DNA of 64,000 nt from Amoebidium appalachense (taxonomy: Eukaryota; Ichthyosporea): positions 13,082,001-13,146,000 of the forward strand of contig CAVNZM010000003.1 in assembly GCA_963693365.1 (NCBI GenBank), in the 5' to 3' direction. Below are positions 56,780-64,000 of this stretch, one piece after another. Numbering within the stretch: the stretch's first letter is position 1; every line of letters begins with the position of its first letter. The translations under genes were made by a program, and so were the position numbers. The notes beneath the pieces are model-generated. The model searched no databases. It saw only the letters and a list, made by a program, of their open reading frames with translations, and was not told where the DNA came from.

Positions 56780-58090
56780 TCACTTCTTCTGCACCTTGCG
56801 CGATGACTTGTCGCACGTGTCCATGCCCACCATCTTCTTGCAGTTGTTGAGAGCTGCACCCCCGAGTGCTTTGGTGAGCATGTCTGCCGCCTGCTCATTG
56901 GTCGGCACGTACACAAACCAAATGTCGCCGTGACGGACGTGGTGGCGAGTGAGGTGGTACTTGATGTCGATATGCTTCGTGCGGTTGAACAACTCGGGGT
57001 TCTTGGCTATCTTGATGCAGGCCTGGTTGTCCTCGTGCAGGATGGTGGGGCTAATAGGAGGGAAGCCGCAGGCGGTAGTCAGTTTGCGCAACCACAGGGC
57101 CTCCTTGGTAGCACGGGCTGCGCTCACATACTCGGCCTCTGCGGTGCTGTCTGCCACCACGGTCTGCAGCTTGGATGCCCACAAAATGGCACCCCTAGCA
57201 GCAAGAAACACCACACCTGTCGTTGAGCGGCGGTTGTCTGGGTTTCCCGCCCAATCAGCATCTACGTAACAAACAACCTGCCCCTTGGTGTCCGCGCTGG
57301 TGGACCGGCGGTAGGTGATGCCGTGGTCAATGGTGCCCTTGATGTACCGCAGCACACGTTTGGCGGCGGCAAGGTGGGCCTGCCCGGGGTTGCTGAGAAA
57401 TCGCGCAAGCACGCTCACAGGGGCGGCAATGTCCGGGCGGGTCCACACGGCCAGATACATCAGGCTGCCGACAATGGCCTGGTACACAGCTGCATCGGTG
57501 GCCATTGCTGCCACCTCCTCCTGGGTTGCTGGGCACTGGGTCTTGCTGAGCTTATCCAGTGTCATGGGTGTGTCCACAGGCTTGCAGTCAGCCATGCCGT
57601 AGCGCTCGAGCACCTGTTGTGCGTAGGGGGCTTGATGGATCTTGAAGGCGCCAGTGCTCAGTTTGTTGATCTCCACCCCCACAAAACTGCTGCCACCCTT
57701 CTTGATGTGGAAGATGCCCGAGAGCTCCTGCTCCAGCAAGTTGCCATCCTCCTCGGCAGTTACCTTGCACACCATGTCGTCAATGTGCACCACCATAAGC
57801 TGCTTGTTACTAGTGCCCGGGCTGTCTGGCCCGCGGGTGAAGAGGGAGGGGTCGGCCTCGGTGCGCACCCAGCCAATGGTGCGCAGGCCGGCAGCAAAAG
57901 TCTCCATTCACTCGTGTGCTGCCTGCTTGAGCCCGTAGATGGCCTTGTGCAAAATGCACACCATTCCCTCCTTGCCTGGTATGACGAAACCCTCAGGCTG
58001 GCACATGTAGATCTCCTCCTGCAGTGGCGCGTTGAGGAATGCGCTGTCCACATCGAAGTAGCATACATCAGCAAACATCTCCCGGCATCT
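56780..58090 (-). pseudogene. Ty1/copia reverse transcriptase C-terminal half and RNase H
   Basis: From about 58090 the frame reads CYFDVDSAFLNAPLQEEIYM, KAIYGLKQAAHE, then a TGA (57908-57910) where copia elements have Trp, and continues METFAAGL..VVHIDDM (the xDD catalytic box)..CKPVDTPM..YQAIVGSLMYLAVWTRPDIA, and the RNase H: DADWAG, STAEAEYVSAARATKEALWL, LHEDNQACIKIAKNPELFNR, TKHIDIKYH, ADMLTKAL. The 5' part (gag, protease, integrase, RT fingers) is missing. Inactive through truncation and the nonsense codon. Confidence 0.88.
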
Positions 58091-58094
58091 TTTT

Positions 58095-58965
58095 CCCGTC
58101 TCAAACCAGTCTGGGACATCCTAAACCCGTAACCCATCCTGAACCATACCCTTTGTAACCGTTATTAGTTAGAGATGACTCCAAGCTATCCCTAACCCGT
58201 CCGGCTTTAGCAGGCGATATTAAAGACATCTCTGTAAGTACGTCCTTAGTATATCTGTAACCCGGCGAAACCCTATCCCGTGTTCCATCTGTTTCCTCCC
58301 CCAAGCATATCTTAGAGCCGTCTTTGTTATGTCTTAAACGAATCTATAAAAAGACAATATTTATGAACTTTTACTAAAAAGATATCCCCAGCATATCTGT
58401 AAGCTATCGATCAGCCGTCTACAAGAGCGCTTTGCGATCACCAATATCCATCTTTAATACTACTTTATGTAGTTCAGACGAACATATATGGCATACTTAA
58501 CACCTCTTGAATAATTTGCAGAGATATATTACAGATATGTTGTGGTTAACCTAAATGTATCCTTACGATGTAGTTATTGAATATGTTATTTCAGTCTAAC
58601 ACGAGTTGTCCACTTTAGGACGTACTAAAAGCAACTCACCGATAGGCTAGGGATATTTTTATTGGTACATAGTGACACAAACAAGATATGCGTGAGACGT
58701 ATTTACGTCATAATATAGATTCATCATCAATTGAGGAAAAGACACAATTAATATACACTTTAGACGGCTTTAGGACGGCCTAACGTTATATATGGTCGCT
58801 CCCATAGATAGAATAATTATATATTCATAGTTCTGGTAAGAGCACCGGAAGATTTCTTGATGCAATTTTAAAGCCATCTTTCAGGATGTTCTAAAAGTCA
58901 CACTAAAAAGACCGTCGTCATCCTTAAAGTCATCTGTTGGATGGCTGGAGGTTGTCGTGATGATA
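58095..58965. other. AT-rich non-coding tract with degenerate motifs
   Basis: No gene. Composition differs sharply from neighbours (no mono- or dinucleotide runs). Recurrent degenerate words such as CTAACCCGT, ATATCTGTAAG, GTCTTAAA and CATCTTTA suggest an old repeat or unrecognised element. Confidence 0.3.
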
Positions 58966-59017
58966 TCTTAAACCCCCACCTCCCCCCTCCCCCTCCCCCC
59001 CCCCCCCCCCCCCCCCG

Positions 59018-59177
59018 GGGGACCACCACCCACCCCACATGAACCTTTGACGATCGATGACGACGATGAGGTGCCAGACCCACAGGGTCTTTTCCTGGGG
59101 ACCACCACCCACCCCACATGAACCTTTGACGATCGATGACGACGACGAGGTGCCAGACCCACAGGGTCTTGCCTCCA
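59018..59177. repeat. 79-bp tandem duplication
   Basis: GGACCACCACCCACCCCACA...GGTGCCAGACCCACAGGGTC twice. Confidence 0.85.
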
Positions 59178-59194
59178 TACTTTATTTACCTTAA

Positions 59195-59605
59195 CAGGAC
59201 AAAGAGCCGGTACCCACCTATGGGTGCTAAACATGCACATGATCATCATGATTCATGTGCTATAAGAGCAACACAGAAACGAAACACGGAAACAACAGCA
59301 GCCATAGGACAAAGAGCCCCAGACCCACAGGGTCTTGCCTCCATACTTTATTTACCTTAACAGGACAAAGAGCCGGTACCCACCTATGGGTGCTAAACAT
59401 GCACATGATCATTCATGTGCTATAAGAGCAACACAGAAACGAAATACCGAAACAACAGCAGCCATAGGACAAAGAGCCCCAGACCCACAGGGTCTTGCCT
59501 CCATACTTTATTTACCTTAACAGGACAAAGAGCCGGTACCCACCTATGAAACGAAAAACGGAAACAACAGCAGCCATAGGACAAAGAGCCGGTACCCACC
59601 TCTAG
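59195..59605. repeat. About 160-bp tandem repeat, 2.5 copies
   Basis: GGACAAAGAGCCGGTACCCA...CATACTTTATTTACCTTAACA repeated from 59198, 59363 and 59522 (last copy shortened). It shares GACCCACAGGGTCTTGCCTC with the preceding duplication. Confidence 0.85.
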
Positions 59606-60203
59606 ATGATAACGTAGCCTTATAGCTGCTGATGACTTCATGGGCCAACCTTGCCAAAACCTGTAAAGGAACTCGAGCTAAGAATTAGCTCATCCTACTT
59701 GCGAGAAGTGGGGGGGAGGGGGGGGGGGGGGGGGGGGGGACTGAGGGGGCTGACTGAGAGTGGCAAAAAAAGAGTCGACAGAACCAACCTCAAACATAGT
59801 AAGGACGGAAACCCGGACCAGAACTTATGAAGTCTAGAGAAGCAGAAAATAGCTTGAACGATCGGTGGAGGGGATGATAGCTACAGTGCTAACAGCAAAA
59901 GTAGTGCCCACAGTCGCTGGTTCATGAACGTGAAAGGCAACGTGCATCTGCAGCCAGCAGACACACGCACACGCACGCACACACACACACATACACACAC
60001 ACACAGAGAGACACAGACACACTGTCAGACATAAACACAGGACGGACACAGACCAGACAGACAAACGCCATACGCACAAAAGCAGGCAACACAAAACTAA
60101 CCTTCAAAGGGCCTTTCAGCCGTTAGGCGAAGAAGCTGCAGCATGCAGCATGGTCCAAAACAGTCAGCACGGTGGCTGCGCGATCTGCGGAGGGGATCTG
60201 TGA

Positions 60204-60302
60204 CCAGGCGACCTGCGGGAAGGGAACTGCGACCAGGCGACCTGCGGGAAGGGACCTGCGACCAGGCGACCTGCGGGAAAGGACCTGCGGACCTGCGGGA
60301 AG
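60204..60302. repeat. 28-bp GC-rich minisatellite
   Basis: GACCAGGCGACCTGCGGGAA plus GGGACCTGC, about four copies. Confidence 0.85.
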
Positions 60303-60369
60303 GGGGAAGAGAAATGGAGCAAACAACGTGCGTACAGGCTTAAATGGAGAAAAAATTGCAAACCGGATT

Positions 60370-60650
60370 GGGATTTAGCCAATCACTATTCGCCGCGCCT
60401 GATTAGGGAAAAGATAAAAATAGATTTCGGCTCGCGCGCGCGCGTGCATCAGCTTGGTGCCCTTAGCGCTACCCTTAGTGCCCTTAGTCACAACTATCAG
60501 ACTATAGTTATTGTATGTGTCCTCCACTTCTTTGTTCTTGACCATTTTTTCGGCATGAAAGGGTTTCTGTTACTTCTTGCTGTCCTTCTTAGCGTGCTTG
60601 CTTGTCTTTTTTTCAACATGGGTGTCACTGGCGCTTTCGACTTCTTTGAA
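60370..60650 (+). other. Possible promoter and short ORF, strand ambiguous
   Basis: TTAGCCAATCACTATTC (60376) and AAAGATAAAAATAG (60409) look like CCAAT and TATA boxes. A plus-strand ATG at 60555 opens a hydrophobic MKGFLLLLAVLLSVLACLFF, signal-peptide-like. The same bases on the minus strand (60650-60570) read a Lys-rich terminus VEKKTSKHAKKDSKK-stop. Only one can be real; no splice partner was found. Confidence 0.2.
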
Positions 60651-60651
60651 A

Positions 60652-60725
60652 TCACACACACACACACACACACACCCACACACACACACACACGCGCGCG
60701 CACGCACACACACTCACACATGCAC

Positions 60726-60757
<32 letters not shown>

Positions 60758-61079
60758 GGCGCGCACACACAGGCACGCACACACACACAGGCGCACACCT
60801 ACACAACACACACAGCACATGCACACACAAGCGCACACCCTGTTATCCCTGATCATGATGCCCCCTCCCCCCTCCCTCTTCCCCCCCCGCGCACCCCCCC
60901 CCCCCCCCCCCCCCCCCACCCACCCCACCCACCCACCTACAAAGACGAAAACATTGTACATGTATTGCATACACAAATATACTCGCACATATACATACAC
61001 ACATTCACTTTAATCTTTCAGGCTACATGTGCAATATACAATGTCATTAATTATGCACAGTCGATAGAATTCGTTGTGA

Positions 61080-61112
<33 letters not shown>
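60652..61112. repeat. (CA)n and C-runs
   Basis: CA-rich 60652-60835, C-runs at 60894-60917 and 61081-61112. No gene. Confidence 0.85.
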
Positions 61113-61115
<3 letters not shown>

Positions 61116-61200
61116 TCGTTCCCCCCATATGCAATGGGGATAATATTGTTTCCCGCTATTAATTAAAAAATCACCGTTCTAACTTCATAAGACCGAACCG

Positions 61201-61340
61201 GGGGTTTACGCTGTTTACTCGAGGCAAAGAGAACCAGTCTCAGGTATAGGGGGGGGGGGTTTTGCTCGGAATATCCCCTCAGCGGTATATCATGATCACG
61301 TACATAGATGTCGGGTGGTGACTATATATCAGGGTTTACT
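61201..61340 (-). mobile_element. LINE copy 4, only the last 140 bp
   Basis: GGGGTTTACGCTGTTTACTCGAGG through TATATATCAGGGTTTACT matches 46635-46773, in the same orientation. Severely 5' truncated; begins exactly at the common 3' terminus. Confidence 0.85.
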
Positions 61341-61519
61341 TTACTTGTAACACCGACAGTTTCGGTTGTGTGGAACCCCCCCCCCCCCCCCCCCCCTCCC
61401 CCCAACCCACCCACCACCACCTTACCAATATTGAGGTGTACACTGCCCCCACATCCCCAACTGTGTGCTGAATATCCCGTGCTAGGAAACAAATAACGTG
61501 AAAGTAACACATGCCGCAT

Positions 61520-62475
61520 GTGGGTAGTTATTGAAAAAACCAATAATGTCTAGGTAACATACTATGTACATATACTATGCTACAAAGGGGGTTCTATACG
61601 AGCTACAACGTTGTGTTTTTTTCGTGTGACCCTCGTACTCCAGGGGCACATTCACCATCCCCCCCATAAACTTTGTGGTAAAGTTCTCGTGCTAGAAGCT
61701 GTTCTGTGGGTAGTTATTGAAAAAACGAATAATGTCTAGGTAACACATGTACATATACTATACTACAAGAGGGGTTCTATTCGAGCTACAATGTTGTGTT
61801 TTTTTCGTGTGACCCTCGTACTCCAGGGGCACATTCACCATCCCCCCCATAAACTTTGTAGTAAATCTCTCGTGCTAGAGGCTGTTCTGTGGGTAGTTAT
61901 TGAAAAACCAATAATGTCTAGGTAACATATGTACATATACTATGCTACAAGGGGGGTTCTATACGAGCTACAACATTGTGTTTTTTTCGTGTGACCCTTG
62001 TACTCCAGGGGCACATTCACCATCCCCCTTATAAACTTTGTGGTAAATGTCTCGTGCTAGAAGCTGTTCTGTGGGTAGTTATTGAAAAAACCAATAATGT
62101 CTAGGTAACACATGGACATATACTATGCTACAAGGGGGGTCTATTCGAGCTACAACATTGTGTTTTTTTCGTGTGACCCTCGTACTCCAGGGGCACATTC
62201 TCCATCCCTCCCATTAACTTTGTGGTAAATTTCTCGTGCTAGAAGCTCAGCCGCTGTGGGTAGTTATTGAAAAAACCAATAATGTCTAGGTAACATACTA
62301 TGTACATATACTATGCTACAAGGGGGGTTCTATACGAGCTACAACGTTGTGTTTTTTTCGTGTGACCCTCGTACTCCAGGGGCACATTCACCATCCCCCC
62401 CGTAAACTTTGTGGTAAAGTTCTCGTGCTAGAAGCTGTTCTGTGGGTAGTTATTGAAAAAACGAATAATGTCTAG
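61520..62475. repeat. Tandem satellite, period about 184 bp, five copies plus partial
   Basis: GTGGGTAGTTATTGAAAAAA starts at about 61520, 61706, 61889, 62071, 62255 and 62441. Each unit contains CTCGTACTCCAGGGGCACAT and CTCGTGCTAGAAGCTGTTC. The last unit is cut after 35 bases at the B2 repeat of the DIRS element. Confidence 0.9.
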
Positions 62476-62564
62476 TCTATGAAAACTACTCCGGGACGTG
62501 TGTTGCCTCTAGGGGGACATCCCCTTGGACGAAAGTGAACCTGCAATGGTTGTAAACCACGGCA
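62476..62564. repeat. B2 split direct repeat
   Basis: 89 bp, near-identical to 63032-63120. Confidence 0.9.
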
Positions 62565-63031
62565 GGCCCCCAGTCATCAATTTATTGATCCGTGAGGTCC
62601 TTGTGCCCAAAAAACGGGGGAAGTCTTCGCCCCGTGAAAAAACAGCACGTATGTGGGGATCAATGGGGGTTGAGTGTAGGGTGTAGGTGGGTGGGTGAAA
62701 AGAAAATATAGCTGTAAAGCTGTAGGTGCTAAACACAGAAGATGTGTTGTTGCCTGCTGATCTGCTAAAAACTGTCGTGCTTATATACCTACGGCTACCG
62801 AACTGAGCCAATCAAAACCGATCTAGTGTTATGTGAAATCTTATCCTGAGCCAATCAGACTCGGTCTAGTGATCTGTGGAATCTGATGTTTTGATCGGCT
62901 AATAGGTGCCCGTATGCGGGCAGCCGAACGCGAACTGCTAAAACATGAAACAAAGCCTGTTGATATCGGACACCCATCCTACGTGTTTACCCAGAAAAAT
63001 ATTTATGTCAATAATTTCCACAAATAAAACC

Positions 63032-63120
63032 TCTATGAAAACTACTCCGGGACGTGTGTTGCCTCTAGGGGGACATCCCCTTGGACGAAAGTGAACCTGC
63101 AATGGTTGTAAACCACGGCA
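63032..63120. repeat. B1 split direct repeat
   Basis: 89 bp, near-identical to 62476-62564; lies 28 bases past the recombinase stop. Confidence 0.9.
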
Positions 63121-63148
63121 CGAGAGCAGCATGCTTGCTCCAAAGGTT

Positions 63149-64000
63149 TCACTTAAGAATAGAGGCGAATACACGTGTGGTAGTGGCAGCAATGGAGGCC
63201 GGACGAAGTCGTGTATAGATCAGGAAACAGTCGGAGGACCACCTGCCGAGTTGTTTGATCCGGGAGTCGTCGACCCCGGCCTCAGCCAGTGCTGTGGCCC
63301 CCCCGATGCGGAGGCTGTGTCCGGCAAACCGGGAGGGTGAGAGGCCTGCCCGGGAGAGGAGGGCACGGAAGTCGGCAGAGAAAGCACTCTTGGTGTAGGG
63401 GATGCCACCGAGACTGAAGAGGGGGTCGTCGGGTTGACCGGACGTTGTATGCAGGAACTGCCGGAGGAGATGGGCTGGGGAGAAATGGGTGAGGGGCAGG
63501 GCAGCTAGAGTGACGTTGACACCTCGGGCCTGTACATCCGTCTTAGAGGTTGGCAGGTGGAGGGTGGCATGGGACAAAGTACCGGTGGGGGTGTAGGTGA
63601 AGGTCACGTCTTTCCGTTTAACGTGACGGGACGGGTTGAAAGAAGTCAGGGTCTTGGAGGTAAATTCCCCTGAACGGAGGAGACCACAGAAACCGACGAT
63701 GAGGGCTGTCCATAGCCGGAGATTGGCCGAGGAGGCCTTTGTGGGGCACTGGCCATGAAGTAGGCTGAGGTGGGAGGGCAGGAGGGGTTCCCTGGTTGAT
63801 GAGCGGGGTCGGATGTTGTGAGAAAGCTGCCATCTGCCCACCCCCCGTAGGAACCAGGCCAGAGACTTGTCGTGGGGGTAGGGAGCAGGGAGGCCCATGT
63901 CGAGGTGGGGCCTGGTGATGGCCGAATTGTAGCCGGTTAAGGAAGAGGCCTGTACCCCTCGTTGGGCACACCAGGTGAGAAAAAGTTGCACGGTGTGTGG
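63149..64000 (-). CDS. DIRS-type tyrosine recombinase, N-terminus may extend past edge
   Basis: At least 280 residues, ending at a TGA (63151-63149). Catalytic residues are visible: Arg in GFCGLLRSGEF, Lys in LHLPTSKTDVQARG, the H-x-x-R box in GHSLRIGGATALAEAG, and Tyr in LGRWSSDCFLIYTRL. The N-terminal part (LFLTWCAQRGVQASSLTGYN) is a SAM-like core-binding domain. Such recombinases integrate the circular cDNA of DIRS-order elements without target duplications. The frame shown has no stop; an ATG lies at 63991 but the frame could run on. Confidence 0.88.
   Translation of the reverse strand, partial: PHTVQLFLTWCAQRGVQASSLTGYNSAITRPHLDMGLPAPYPHDKSLAWFLRGVGRWQLSHNIRPRSSTREPLLPSHLSLLHGQCPTKASSANLRLWTALIVGFCGLLRSGEFTSKTLTSFNPSRHVKRKDVTFTYTPTGTLSHATLHLPTSKTDVQARGVNVTLAALPLTHFSPAHLLRQFLHTTSGQPDDPLFSLGGIPYTKSAFSADFRALLSRAGLSPSRFAGHSLRIGGATALAEAGVDDSRIKQLGRWSSDCFLIYTRLRPASIAATTTRVFASILK

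Larger units (their letters stand above)
62476..64000 (-). mobile_element. DIRS-type (PAT/Ngaro-like) retrotransposon 3' end, partial
   Basis: Reading on the minus strand: tyrosine recombinase gene, B1 repeat (63120-63032), A2 repeat (63031-62565), B2 repeat (62564-62476). B1 and B2 are 89-bp direct repeats starting TCTATGAAAACTACTCCGGG on the plus strand. A2 is homologous to the 5' A1 of the copy at 53918. This is the split-direct-repeat layout of PAT/Ngaro-type elements. The rest lies beyond the right edge. Confidence 0.85.

Noticed and set aside
58095-58200. CCTAAACCC / CTAACCC words as possible interstitial telomeric repeats
   Set aside because: They are isolated, irregular and not tandem at 6-7 bp period.
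59018-59605. Regularly spaced repeats as a CRISPR-like array
   Set aside because: The whole unit repeats, with no unique spacers, in a eukaryotic context.
59834-60107. Minus-strand Cys/Val-rich open frames
   Set aside because: Driven by a (CA)n tract at about 59960-60005, with no splice or homology support.

Overview
This is eukaryotic nuclear DNA. It has spliced genes with GT-AG introns (and two likely GC-AG introns), animal-style extracellular modules (WSC, PAN/apple, EGF, VWD), a THAP zinc-finger gene, and remains of LINE, Ty3/gypsy, Ty1/copia and DIRS-type (tyrosine-recombinase) retroelements. The species cannot be fixed from sequence alone. The THAP, PAN, EGF-CA and VWD content suggests a holozoan, but an alga or other protist is not excluded. 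Mononucleotide C/G runs and CA, GT and CT microsatellites are extraordinarily dense, and almost every intron carries one. No rRNA, tRNA or CRISPR array was recognised.

Layout. 0-5 kb: the 5' end of a small Cys/His-rich gene leaving the left edge (minus strand), a duplicated promoter-like repeat, a nested foldback element with two MITE copies, and a divergent pair of unrecognised genes (2500-3441 minus, 3750-5127 plus) around a shared promoter. 5.1-6.9 kb: CT microsatellites and small duplications. 6927-10682: a complete P-element-like DNA transposon with 34-bp terminal inverted repeats, 22-bp subterminal inverted repeats and a 7-bp target duplication. Its minus-strand gene keeps the THAP domain and transposase C-terminus but lacks the catalytic core.

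11.47-44.2 kb: one giant plus-strand gene of at least 45 exons encodes a secreted mosaic protein of about 3,100 residues. The order is signal peptide, three WSC domains, a Cys-rich module, nine PAN-like modules alternating with short Cys-rich linkers, a beta-rich lectin-like block, a VWD domain with GDPH motif, a C8-like/proline-rich part, EGF domains, an SdrD/Cna-B-like domain, and a Thr-rich mucin-like stalk between EGFs. Nearly all module borders are phase 1. The gene carries one apparent in-exon frameshift and one in-frame TGA at an EGF cysteine position. Its introns hold MITE-like elements, perfect hairpins and tandem duplications, two of which start at splice donors.

46-64 kb is a retroelement graveyard. 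A minus-strand Ty3/gypsy element (gag, protease, RT) is interrupted by a LINE with a clean 10-bp target duplication. Two more LINE pieces follow, one of them cut by a DIRS-type element keeping its 5' repeat and gag. Then come a copia RT/RNase H fragment, an AT-rich tract, several minisatellites and a 184-bp satellite. At the right edge is a second DIRS-type element (tyrosine recombinase, minus strand) whose 3' end shows the B1-A2-B2 split-direct-repeat arrangement of PAT/Ngaro-type elements.
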